From positions 1 through 64,000 of the forward strand of contig BNVH01000004.1 of NCBI GenBank assembly GCA_025997955.1: a DNA stretch of 64,000 bases. The letters run 5' to 3'. Source of the DNA: Synergistales bacterium (GTDB lineage: Bacteria; Synergistota; Synergistia; Synergistales; Aminobacteriaceae). The notes under the pieces are model-generated. The model was given only the letters and a program-made list of their open reading frames with translations. It made no database searches and was not told the DNA's origin. Positions 43,525-50,875 of this stretch are shown in pieces. The position numbers and the translations under genes are program-made. Numbering within the stretch: position 1 is the stretch's first letter; every line of letters starts with the position of its first letter.

Positions 43525-44799
43525 CTATTCCATCTTTTGTCCGCACTCGCCGCAGAACTTGACGCCCGACGGCACGTTTGCGCCGCAACTCGGACATTTA
43601 CGCGCAAGGGGAGCGCCGCATTCCATACAAAACTTACCTTTAGCCGTTTTGACGCCGCAAGCGGGGCAAATTATCTCGTTCTCATTGAGAGACACAACCT
43701 TTTCCCCGCACTCTAAGCAAAATTTAGCGTCGGGAGGCAAAGCCGCTCCGCACTTCGCGCATACCGGGGCGGCGTTTTGAGGCGTAGTCTGGACGCTCGC
43801 GTCAGGAGGTTGCATCTTGCCCACAGTGTCACGCATGATGCCGCCTACCGCGCCGCCTACAGCTCCGCCGACGCCTGTCATCATACCCAAGCCGACGCCC
43901 AGATTGCTCATCTGCCCTACGGCTTCATTGGAGGCTACGCGTTGCGCTACATCAAAACCACGCTCATCTTGGTAAGTATAACCTTCCATCGAGCGTTTCT
44001 TGGCGATACCTTCAGCTTCGATAACCATGCGCTGCGCTTGCGTCTGCTGTTCTATGACGCCGACTTGCTGACGCAGTTTTGCCTCCGTGACATCCGCGTA
44101 CTGTCTGAAATGCAGCTCTTTGAATTTCTGATATGCCCTGTCCTCTTCCGGCTTGACAAACGTACCGACAAGGAAACGCTCAAGCGCCACACCGTAATCT
44201 AAAAAATCGGGGCGTAGCTTATTATGCAGCTCCTCGGACATACGAGTCAGGTGTTCGTCTATCTCGAAGATATTTATTTTCTCAGCTTTGATTAACCGCA
44301 CTAAATACGTTTTGATTCTCGTGTTCAAGAACATGCGGAATTTGCTCATAAGCATATCGCGCGTCAGAGTTTTTTCAGTGCCTACTACCTTGATCAGCAG
44401 TTTGCGTGAATCATCAGCGCGTAAGGACATTTCACCCGAAGCGCCGATTTGCAGGGGAAAGCCATATGTTGGCTCAACATATTCCACGCGTGAGTCCGTG
44501 CCCCATTTAATCGCCATCTGCTCCGTTTTGTTGATAAAATACACCTCGCAGTGAAAAGGTGTTTCATCGCCTGTAGACCTGTTAAAGAACTTCCCGACCA
44601 GAGGCATATTTTGCGTCTCTAAACTGTACCGCCCCGCGCCAAACAAATCAAGCGCGGAGCCGTTCATAAAAAATACCGCCTCTTGACTTTCATGAACGAT
44701 TAACTGCGTGCCCGTGTTGAAGTCCTCTGTTGGGTGTTTCCAGATGAAGGTGGTGTTGTCGCCTTCGTATTTGATGATGTTTGCGATTTTGTCTGTCAC
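43525..44799 (-). CDS. SPFH/band-7-like protein with C-terminal zinc ribbons
   Basis: 424 residues. The first 280 are an SPFH-like domain of the YdjI/virion-core type (EAVFFMNGSALDLFGAGRYS near the start, then LEIDEH-like helices and a coiled coil with AKLRQQVGVIEQQTQAQRM). A Gly-rich stretch (LGVGLGMMTGVGGAVGGAVG) leads to three zinc ribbons: CAKCG..CLECG, CPACG..CMECG, CPSCG..CGECG. GTG 44799 follows GGGGAGG. Proteins of this type form oligomeric assemblies, and the ribbons probably bind partner proteins or nucleic acid. The membrane protein downstream is its likely partner. A role in stress response is inferred from the setting. Confidence 0.82.
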   Translation of the reverse strand: MTDKIANIIKYEGDNTTFIWKHPTEDFNTGTQLIVHESQEAVFFMNGSALDLFGAGRYSLETQNMPLVGKFFNRSTGDETPFHCEVYFINKTEQMAIKWGTDSRVEYVEPTYGFPLQIGASGEMSLRADDSRKLLIKVVGTEKTLTRDMLMSKFRMFLNTRIKTYLVRLIKAEKINIFEIDEHLTRMSEELHNKLRPDFLDYGVALERFLVGTFVKPEEDRAYQKFKELHFRQYADVTEAKLRQQVGVIEQQTQAQRMVIEAEGIAKKRSMEGYTYQDERGFDVAQRVASNEAVGQMSNLGVGLGMMTGVGGAVGGAVGGIMRDTVGKMQPPDASVQTTPQNAAPVCAKCGAALPPDAKFCLECGEKVVSLNENEIICPACGVKTAKGKFCMECGAPLARKCPSCGANVPSGVKFCGECGQKME

Positions 44800-44925
44800 T
44801 TTTATATCCTCCCCGCGTGGTTTGTTGTGTTGTCGTGGATTCCGGGCGGCGGATTGCCGCTCTTACTGTCTTACTTGCCCAATTCTCTAATTTTAAGTTA
44901 GGGATACGTTCAAATCCAAGTCTAC

Positions 44926-45132
44926 CTATACGGCCTTGCTGATACCGGCGGCGTTTTGTGCAAGACGCTTTTCTCGTATTTCTTTGATTTTTTCCTGCAT
45001 GCACAATGAGTCGGCGTGTACTTCATCCCAAAAGGCTTCTTCGCCTATAGTTGTGCGTCTTTCTTCGTTATACTCTCGGATTCTGTGTATATCCTCAATC
45101 GTGAAGTTTGGACTAATTTTCAGTTCGTTCAT
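44926..45132 (-). CDS. Small antitoxin-like partner of PIN protein
   Basis: 68 residues, mostly charged helix (IEDIHRIREYNEERRTTIG, then FWDEVHADSLCMQEKIKEIR). No DNA-binding fold is recognised. ATG 45132 follows AGGAG by 8 bases and overlaps the end of the PIN gene by 20 bp, as toxin-antitoxin pairs often do, though here the putative toxin comes first. The decayed copy at 12899-13217 keeps the same two-gene content, so the pair moves or duplicates together. Antitoxin function is inferred from position only. Confidence 0.65.
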   Translation of the reverse strand: MNELKISPNFTIEDIHRIREYNEERRTTIGEEAFWDEVHADSLCMQEKIKEIREKRLAQNAAGISKAV

Positions 45133-45610
45133 CTGTATCAACTCCTAACATCATAGTCGGCTGTATTATGTCCATTACTTTGGAATAACCGTTTTTCGCG
45201 TTTACTAATCTGATTCCCTGAATTGTCTTGAAACGTACCATATGTCTGAAATTCCACGACACAATCACATCACAGTCGCTTATCGTAGCGAAAGCCATAT
45301 GAATACAGTCACCTCTGTTCTTTCTTGTCAAAACACCATTTGCAATATAATCTTCGGCCAAGGCCCTAACTTCACCAGAGTTAAGCAAAACCTCATGGTC
45401 GATTTCTTCTAAATAATTAAGCATATCCGTTTGTTTGGGCTGAGGGCATTTCTGTATCTCACCAAGCGTTAAATCGGAGATAACAACCTCATATTTGCCT
45501 GTTTTGAGTTCATCCCAAAACAACAGCGTATCTTTCGTTTTCTCCGGCGCGTCTTCGTGTTGAAGATGGCTTATGACGGAGGTATCCAAGTAGATTTTTA
45601 GTTTCTTCAT
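45113..45610 (-). CDS. PIN-domain protein (probable VapC-like RNase toxin)
   Basis: 165 residues. KIYLDTSVISHL is the PIN start with the first metal Asp, VVISDLTLGEIQKC gives the second acidic position, and RGDCIHMAFATISDCDVIVSWNFRHM carries the later acidic residues (D..H.A.A......D..V(S/T)W(N/D)) found in PIN nucleases. ATG 45610 is preceded by AAGG at 10 bases. The small overlapping gene downstream is the candidate antitoxin. Target RNA unknown. Confidence 0.78.
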   Translation of the reverse strand: MKKLKIYLDTSVISHLQHEDAPEKTKDTLLFWDELKTGKYEVVISDLTLGEIQKCPQPKQTDMLNYLEEIDHEVLLNSGEVRALAEDYIANGVLTRKNRGDCIHMAFATISDCDVIVSWNFRHMVRFKTIQGIRLVNAKNGYSKVMDIIQPTMMLGVDTDERTEN

Positions 45611-45671
45611 CGGCAGCAAGCCTTATCTACAAACTCTCTTTCCTCGTCCGCAAATTTTATAACTCAAACGC

Positions 45672-45692
45672 GGGCGACCGAGGCGGTCGCCC
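45672..45692 (-). terminator. Hairpin after TIR-RCC1 gene
   Basis: GGGCGACC (45672-45679) and GGTCGCCC (45685-45692) form a perfect 8-bp stem with loop GAGGC, 6 bp after the TIR gene stop. No T run follows on the minus strand, so it may instead be a dispersed hairpin repeat. Confidence 0.55.
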
Positions 45693-45697
45693 CTACG

Positions 45698-48052
45698 TTA
45701 CAGCCGCGAAAGCTCTCTCCAAATCTCTTCTGTCCTTTGTTTTATTTCACTCTTACGAAAAACTGAAAGCAGCCCTAACCCGGCATATTCCTTATTCAGC
45801 TTTACAAGCTCGGCGTTAAGTTCGCTCTTTTTGCGCTTTTTGCGCTCTTCTGCCTCTATACGTCTGCGTTCCGCGCCGTGTTTTATTGCTTCTAATCTTG
45901 CGGGGTCGGTATATATCATAACATCACGCCAATTGCTTACGTTGCACTGACCATAACCATTCCAGCCGACAGCAATGACAGTTCCGTCCGATTTTAGGCC
46001 TACGGTATGAGAGTGACCTGCTGAAATTGCAATAACATCACGCCAATTGCTTACATTGTACTGACCATTTATATTATAGCCAACAGCGACGACAGTTCCG
46101 TCTGATTTCAGGCCTACGGTATGAGAGTGACCTGCTGAAATTGCAATAATATCATGCCAAGCGTTTACATTGCACTGACCATGTTCAAATAGATGAGCAA
46201 ATTCGCTCTTGTCGTTAATGCCGACAGCAACTACAGTTCCGTCTGATTTTAGGCCTACGGTATGACAGTAACCTGTTGAAATCGCAATAACATCACGCCA
46301 AGCGTTTACATTGCACTGACCACAACTATTATCGCCAACAGCAACTACAGTTCCGTCTGATTTTAGGCCTACGGTATGACAATAACCTGTTGAAATCGCA
46401 ATAACATCACGCCAAGCGTTTACATTGCACTGACCATGTTCAAATAGATGAGCAAATTTGCTCTTGTCGTTAATGCCGACAGCAACTACAGTTCCGTCCG
46501 ATTTTAGGCCTACGGTATGACAGCTACCCGCAGAAACCGCAATAATATCACGCCAAGCGTTTACGTTGCAGGAACCATGTTCATTATCGCCAACAGCAAC
46601 GACAGTTCCGTCTGATTTCAGGCCTACGGTATGAGAGTGACCTGCTGAAATTGCAATAATATCATGCCAAGCGTTTACGTTGCAGGAACCATGTTTATTA
46701 TCGCCAACAGCAACAACAGTTCCGTCTGATTTTAGGCCTACGGTATGACAGTAACCTGTTGAAATCGTTTCCGCATAATGTTTGATTTTCTCGCGATATT
46801 TTTCTTCAAATTCTCTTTTTCGTGCCAAAATCGTCTGTTCATAACCGTTATATATCTCCGCTTGCTGTGCGTCGGCAAATCGCAACGCCTTTTGAAAATT
46901 TTTATTATCAGCGATAGATTTAGCTTGTTCCCCCAGCTCAGCTTCGCTTGAAACCTTCAATTCCGCCATCAGCTTCCCGATATATGCCCGCGCGTTTTCG
47001 GGGTCGGTGTTGAGCGCTTGCTCCAACAACTCGTCGGCCTTTGCCCATTCTCCGTCCTCAAGCATAATAAATGCGCGCTTGACAAGCGGCTCCGCCGCGC
47101 TTTGCGTTTGTGCCGCGCCGGATACGACAACGGGAGCGGCGGCGGTTTTGGGTTGTTCCTTCAGAACCTTATCTATCCCGCGCATCAAATCCTGCATAAA
47201 CCCAACCTTGCCCATATCTTGAGCTTGAAGAAAGGAAAGCTCCTCCGGCAAGTCATAAGGTTCAAACCCGTTATAGCACGGAATAAGCAGCCGTCCTGGG
47301 TCTTTTTTCATCAGCGTCAGATACCGGCTCCACTCGTTTTTCACCCACACGGCCTTGAAGTATTCCGGGCTCGTGCCTATAACCAGCATAACCCGCGCGC
47401 TGTTTAGGGCGCTGAATATATAGGGCTCATACGCGCTACCTATTTTGTCCTCTAAGGTTATACGCGCGAAGAACACCGTGTATCCCGACTGAGTGAGCTT
47501 GTCGTAGATTTTCTGCGCGACCACGCTGTCTTTTGTGCGGCTGCCTCCGTCCGTGGCCTCTTTGTAGCAGATGAAAACGTCAAAAGGGGCTTCATTTTTA
47601 GAAACGGCGAGAATACCTTTTTGAATTTCGCTTATGGTTTTCGCTTCTTCTTCGTATAAACTGCGCGAGTAGCCGTCAGGGGCGTATTCTACAGCCGCGA
47701 GATAATCGGGGTCGGTCAATATAGACTCATACTGCGCCCTGTGGCAAGTCGGGGTCATTTTATGCGTCACCGGGTCTTCGACGTATTCGATACCGTAACG
47801 GCAAAGGGCGACGCCCCAGTGCGCCTCGGCGTCTTTATTATCCTCGTTGAGTATCCCCTCGTAAGCTGTGACCGCCTTGTCGAAGTCGCCGCTCATGCGA
47901 AAATGGTTAGCGCGGTTAAACAGATTGGCGCGTCTCTCGTCGGACGCGTTCGGCAGCGTCATAACGCCTCCGCAGGAATCGCAAGTGCCGTAGTTCTGAT
48001 CAGCGTTGGCTTGAATATCCCCGCCGCACATTTTACATTTCAGGGCTATCAT
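45698..48052 (-). CDS. Zinc ribbon-TPR-TIR protein with seven RCC1-like repeats
   Basis: 784 residues. In order: a zinc ribbon (C6, C9, C24, C27), TPR-like helices (about 40-130), a TIR domain (about 155-290: FDVFICYKEATDGGSRTKDS, GYTVFFARITLEDKIGSAYE, VWVKNEWSRYL, where the Glu is at the NADase position), a linker with a second TPR-like region, then seven RCC1-like units (about 430-710) each with HTVGLKSDGTV(V/I)AVG, and a charged helical end. TIR proteins can cut NAD or act as signal adaptors; a Zn-TPR-TIR architecture is known in bacteria. The beta-propeller-type RCC1 tail could be the sensor that recognises a phage or host ligand. ATG 48052 follows a GGGATG-like site; promoter at 48140-48168. 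Function is inference. Confidence 0.8.
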   Translation of the reverse strand: MIALKCKMCGGDIQANADQNYGTCDSCGGVMTLPNASDERRANLFNRANHFRMSGDFDKAVTAYEGILNEDNKDAEAHWGVALCRYGIEYVEDPVTHKMTPTCHRAQYESILTDPDYLAAVEYAPDGYSRSLYEEEAKTISEIQKGILAVSKNEAPFDVFICYKEATDGGSRTKDSVVAQKIYDKLTQSGYTVFFARITLEDKIGSAYEPYIFSALNSARVMLVIGTSPEYFKAVWVKNEWSRYLTLMKKDPGRLLIPCYNGFEPYDLPEELSFLQAQDMGKVGFMQDLMRGIDKVLKEQPKTAAAPVVVSGAAQTQSAAEPLVKRAFIMLEDGEWAKADELLEQALNTDPENARAYIGKLMAELKVSSEAELGEQAKSIADNKNFQKALRFADAQQAEIYNGYEQTILARKREFEEKYREKIKHYAETISTGYCHTVGLKSDGTVVAVGDNKHGSCNVNAWHDIIAISAGHSHTVGLKSDGTVVAVGDNEHGSCNVNAWRDIIAVSAGSCHTVGLKSDGTVVAVGINDKSKFAHLFEHGQCNVNAWRDVIAISTGYCHTVGLKSDGTVVAVGDNSCGQCNVNAWRDVIAISTGYCHTVGLKSDGTVVAVGINDKSEFAHLFEHGQCNVNAWHDIIAISAGHSHTVGLKSDGTVVAVGYNINGQYNVSNWRDVIAISAGHSHTVGLKSDGTVIAVGWNGYGQCNVSNWRDVMIYTDPARLEAIKHGAERRRIEAEERKKRKKSELNAELVKLNKEYAGLGLLSVFRKSEIKQRTEEIWRELSRL
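45918..46768 (-). repeat. Near-identical tandem RCC1 coding repeats
   Basis: Seven copies of an about 105-135-bp unit. The part coding HTVGLKSDGT is almost unchanged at DNA level (CCGTC(T/C)GATTT(T/C)AGGCCTACGG on plus). Two units carry the same longer insert (KSKFAHLFEHG / KSEFAHLFEHG), showing that a two-unit block was duplicated recently. Copy number could vary between strains. Confidence 0.85.
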
Positions 48053-48139
48053 CGGCGAAACATCCCTTTCAGAATTGATTTATCGTAAAGCGGCCAATGT
48101 TGAGGGTCGCTTATTTTCTTGAAAATAAAAATCGTAAAT

Positions 48140-48168
48140 ATTCTAACATGTGAAGGTCTATCAGGCAA
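48140..48168 (-). promoter_or_regulatory. Promoter for the TIR-RCC1 gene
   Basis: On the minus strand TTGCCT (48168-48163), a 17-bp spacer and TAGAAT (48145-48140), about 88 bp before the start codon. Between 48169 and 48332 there is also a small TCGGCT/AGCCGA hairpin (about 48208-48224) and a TATAAT (48296-48301) upstream of the plus-strand nuclease gene without a clear -35. Confidence 0.45.
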
Positions 48169-48332
48169 ACACTGTTAATGTAATAATATGACTATTCGAG
48201 CCCCGAACTCGGCTTTAACAGCCGATACCTCGGCCCCGTGAACAAAAAGAGCGTTCACGCGCAAGGCGTATCCTGTTTTTTGATGTAAAATCAGTTATAA
48301 TTGCATTGTGAATAGGTAGGGGGGAATAGCCA

Positions 48333-49304
48333 ATGGCCGGAACGAAACAGGGCGAGAACACCAAAATCAAGGACAGCGGCGCCAAGGAAACAGAGAGGTT
48401 CCCTTTCGATGACTTCTGGAAAGATCTCGTGAAGAGATTTTTCTATCTGCTGATTAAAAGAGCGATACCATCGCTCTATGAAGAGGCGAACAGGAATAAG
48501 GAGCCGGATTTTCTCGACAAGGAGTTTCAGGACATATTACTTACGTCTGACAAGGAAATTCGTAAAAACCCACATTACGCCGACTTACTTGTGAAAGTCC
48601 CGTTGAAAAACGGCGACGAGAGAAGAGTGCTTTTGCACGTGGAAGCGCAACAGTCGCACAAAGGCGGCTATCTCCCTGAGAGAATGAACCATTATCGGAG
48701 TTTGATTTACGCGCATCACAGGGAAGAACCGGTCGCTCTTGCTATAACCACAGGGGTTCGTCCGAAGAAAGAGGCAAATTATTATTCGCATTATCACTTT
48801 GGAACAGAACTTATTTACAAGTATAATAATCTTGTACTTAGCGAACTTGACGATGACGTTCTTTTGTCGAGCGATAACCCTATCGACATAGTTCTCTACG
48901 CGGCAAAGTTCGCTATAGGTAAGAATGAGGAACGCCAGAAGTTCAACTTTCTCCGCAAAACGATTGAGCTTCTCGGTGAACGAGGTTGGAGTTTGAATGA
49001 TAAACGAGACCTTCTGCTCTTTACAGAGCGTATCGTCAACATGAAAGATGAAGCGTTGATGGTCAAGTACAGTGAGATTTTGCGACAATACAAAGAGGAG
49101 GGGAAAAATATGTATATACCGATAGCTTTGAGAGACCAAGCGGACGACCTGTTAGCGAGGGGCATGGAAAAAGGCAGAGAAAAAGGCAGAGAAGAAGGTA
49201 AGCTCGAAATGGCGCGCAACCTTCTTGCCAATGGATTTACTCCAGATGTTATCGCTGAAAGCGCTGGTTTGCCTCTGGATCAAATCCAAAGCATGATGAA
49301 CTGA
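48333..49304 (+). CDS. Rpn-family recombination-promoting nuclease-like protein
   Basis: 323 residues. HYADLLVKVPLKNGDERRV then LLHVEAQQSHKG supply D...E-x-Q, the PD-(D/E)XK-type site of the Rpn/YhgA/transposase_31 family. LYAAKFAIGKNEERQKFNFLRK is another family segment, and the C-terminus repeats GREKGREEGKLEMARNLLANG and DVIAESAGLPLDQIQ, the usual flexible tail. Such proteins cut DNA and aid RecA-independent recombination; they are frequently near insertions. ATG 48333 follows AGGGGGG. Directly after the stop lies a short-unit repeat and then a beheaded gene. Confidence 0.85.
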   Translation: MAGTKQGENTKIKDSGAKETERFPFDDFWKDLVKRFFYLLIKRAIPSLYEEANRNKEPDFLDKEFQDILLTSDKEIRKNPHYADLLVKVPLKNGDERRVLLHVEAQQSHKGGYLPERMNHYRSLIYAHHREEPVALAITTGVRPKKEANYYSHYHFGTELIYKYNNLVLSELDDDVLLSSDNPIDIVLYAAKFAIGKNEERQKFNFLRKTIELLGERGWSLNDKRDLLLFTERIVNMKDEALMVKYSEILRQYKEEGKNMYIPIALRDQADDLLARGMEKGREKGREEGKLEMARNLLANGFTPDVIAESAGLPLDQIQSMMN

Positions 49305-49373
49305 ATTGAGAATTGAGAATGGAGAATTGAGAGTTGAGAACGCAAACAATTCTCCATTCTCCATTCTCCATTC
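49303..49373. repeat. Short-unit inverted repeat (GAATTGA/GAATGGA type)
   Basis: From 49303 to 49340 the 5' arm is built of 7-bp units GAATTGA, GAATTGA, GAATGGA, GAATTGA and a variant; from 49348 to 49373 the opposite arm is ATTCTCC repeated. The arms pair around about 8 bases, making a strong hairpin. It abuts the Rpn gene and the 5' break of the next gene fragment. Confidence 0.75.
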
Positions 49374-49379
49374 AAGAGC

Positions 49380-49715
49380 GTGGTCTGCTCGAGCGCACCC
49401 GACGCGGCAAACGTAATAGCTTCTAACAGCGGGACGGGAGCGAACAGCGGAGGCATGGCGTCAGGAGGCAAAACGACAATCTCTACCATAACAGACCAAG
49501 GCAGAGGGACGAATCCCTATCCCCCTACGATGAGCGGAGCCGATACAGTCGTTATCGTCAACGGACAAATTATCTTCGGTAAACCCGTAACTCCAGACAA
49601 CCCCGATTACGACGATAAAAGAAGAAGCAGCGGAGGCTGCGACGCGGGAGTTGGAGTTTTCGCCCTTGCTCTGCTGCCCCTTGCGTGTATGGGTATGAAA
49701 CGGAAAGAGAAATAG
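49380..49715 (+). pseudogene. C-terminal fragment of a Synergist-CTERM surface protein
   Basis: About 110 codons without a signal peptide or ribosome site; the upstream frame runs into the repeat hairpin and a stop at 49335. The end reads DDKRRSSGGCDAG, a hydrophobic helix (VGVFALALLPLACMGM) and KRKEK, the sorting tail, so this is the end of a secreted protein whose N-terminal part is gone. The Rpn gene and repeat lie exactly where the missing part should be. The remaining Ser/Gly/Thr-rich region resembles beta-helix surface proteins. Confidence 0.7.
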
Positions 49716-49746
49716 CGCTACGGCGCGATACGCGACACACGGTACA

Positions 49747-49778
49747 GAACAGCCGGGCGAAGTTTCGCCCGGCTGTTC
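49747..49778 (+). terminator. Terminator with 15-bp stem
   Basis: GAACAGCCGGGCGAA (49747-49761) and TTCGCCCGGCTGTTC (49764-49778) pair perfectly with a 2-base centre (a 4-base loop in practice), followed by TTTC. It serves the surface-protein fragment. Confidence 0.75.
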
Positions 49779-49899
49779 TTTCGAGTAATAACATGTTGTT
49801 ATGACTGTCAAGGGCGAAATGAAAACGCATGTTTTCGGCGGTGTTATGCATCTTGAGGTTTGCGAGATTCTCCCTCGAGACGCTCCATAGTCAATTCAC

Positions 49900-50264
49900 T
49901 CACTGCCCGGATACATCAGGGCCGCCCCTCTCAGGACGGCCCTCGGTGTTTATTTCGCTGTCAGGCTTGACAGAATCGAAAAATTCCTGTAACCTTTTAT
50001 CTATGAATGATGGTGACTTATCTTCGCCCGGGTTAATACCCCGAATACGTTGAGAATCGCCATCATTTTTGTATACATTCACATCGCTTATCGCTGTTGA
50101 ATGTATATTATTCTCTCCGGGTTTTCCGGTTTTCGTCTTTGATTCTCTTACCGTAAATCTTATCCAGCGTTCCGTAAAACCCCGCCATTCATGGCGGAGA
50201 TATGAGGAACAATTCGCCGCAGGCGAATAGCCTTTTGCTCTTGTTTCTTTACGCCATATGCCCT
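49900..50264 (-). pseudogene. Unidentified coding remnant, B
   Basis: On the minus strand a frame is open from just after a TAG near 50262 to TGA 49900. It includes YLRHEWRGFTERWIRFTV, ISDVNVYKNDGDSQRIRG and FIDKRLQEFFDSVKPD, and it ends TEGRPERGGPDVSGQ. No start or ribosome site is convincing and no family is recognised. The last 15 residues match part of remnant A (TEGRPERGGPAVSGQ), since both overlap the 45-bp hairpin repeat. Confidence 0.35.
49903..49947. repeat. 45-bp hairpin repeat, copy 1
   Basis: Starts CTGCCCGGATACATCAG, holds the stem AGGGCCG / CGGCCCT around 12 bases and ends CTCGGT. One mismatch to the copy at 50715-50759. Looks like a REP-type or mobile terminator hairpin. Confidence 0.8.
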
Positions 50265-50498
50265 AAAATAAAACTCGGCGGTCGGGCAGACCGTGTCAGT
50301 CTGTGGAGAGACAGTGAGACCTGGGGGAATAGGGCGTTGGCTCGTAGCCGTAAAATTCCCCGCTGTGGGGATATACGATGCGAAAACCAAGCTCAAAACC
50401 CTCTGGGCAGTCTCCGCGAAGCAGAAACCCGCCTGTGGTACATAGACCATCATGTTACCGACAGGAATCCCCTCACTTTAGGGAGGGGAGGATGTCAA
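50265..50498 (+). mobile_element. IS200/IS605-family relic: right end with omegaRNA-like region, tnpB lost
   Basis: The stretch contains features I recognise from the right ends of TnpB-coding IS200/IS605 (IS1341-type) elements. There is a GGCTCGTAGCC segment, then GAAGCAGAAACCC, and near the end CCCCTC (50469-50474) and GAGGGG (50483-50488) form the terminal hairpin, followed by GGATGTCAA at about 50490-50498. In intact elements this is where the tnpB tail and the guide (omega) RNA overlap. No tnpB catalytic region is present, only a possible last stretch of frame (about 50280-50340, RVSLWRDSETWGNRAL). The left limit is uncertain. Confidence 0.6.
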
Positions 50499-50708
50499 AG
50501 GAAGCCCTGCCTCTATGTTGTATCGCTTATTCTTTAGCGACTTAAACTTTTTAGCAATATCTTCCGCGCTCTTTTTGTCCAAAGGCGTTCCAACCTCAAC
50601 ACTTAAAGGGTTCAGCGCCTTTATCTCCCGAACTCTTTCCGCTCTCTCCTGTCTCTCCACCGCGCTCACCTCGCGGCTATTTTCTACCACAGAGGCGTCT
50701 TCTGTCAA
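50478..50708 (-). pseudogene. Unidentified coding remnant, A
   Basis: 76 codons of charged, helical sequence (REVSAVERQERAERVREIKA, LDKKSAEDIAKKFKSLKNK). The frame is also open upstream through the second 45-bp repeat and has no good start. At its 3' end it runs into the right end of the IS relic (about 50498), so the element interrupts it. It may once have continued into remnant B, but that cannot be proved by eye. No family recognised. Confidence 0.35.
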
Positions 50709-50714
50709 GCCGTC

Positions 50715-50759
50715 CTGCCCGGATACAGCAGGGCCGCCCCTCTCAGGACGGCCCTCGGT
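50715..50759. repeat. 45-bp hairpin repeat, copy 2
   Basis: Same sequence as 49903-49947 but for one base, same orientation, 812 bp away. The IS relic and both coding remnants lie between or across the two copies. Confidence 0.8.
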
Positions 50760-50776
50760 TAAGAGGCGCTCAAAGC

Positions 50777-50815
50777 AAAGCCCGCCCTGAATGTAGGTTA
50801 TTCGCGGCGGGCTTT
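50777..50815 (-). terminator. Terminator of the rtcB operon
   Basis: AAAGCCCGCC (50777-50786) and GGCGGGCTTT (50806-50815) pair perfectly over 10 bp around 19 bases. It lies about 60-100 bases after the rtcB stop and ends in TTT on the minus strand. Confidence 0.65.
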
Positions 50816-50875
50816 ATCAAAGCTAAAGTGTGTCTGCTGGAATAGTAGGCTTATTATTTACAGGAATACCGAACA

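Noticed and set aside
45918..46768. CRISPR-like array
   Set aside because: Repeats are in frame, about 105-135 bp apart and code RCC1 units; spacers are not variable in the way CRISPR spacers are.
50202..50537. 111-codon plus frame as a protein gene
   Set aside because: It runs through the IS right end and its hairpin; most of it reads as structured RNA region rather than protein.
49720..50875. Complete prophage or integrative element
   Set aside because: No integrase, structural phage gene or clear att repeats; only IS debris and short repeats are seen.
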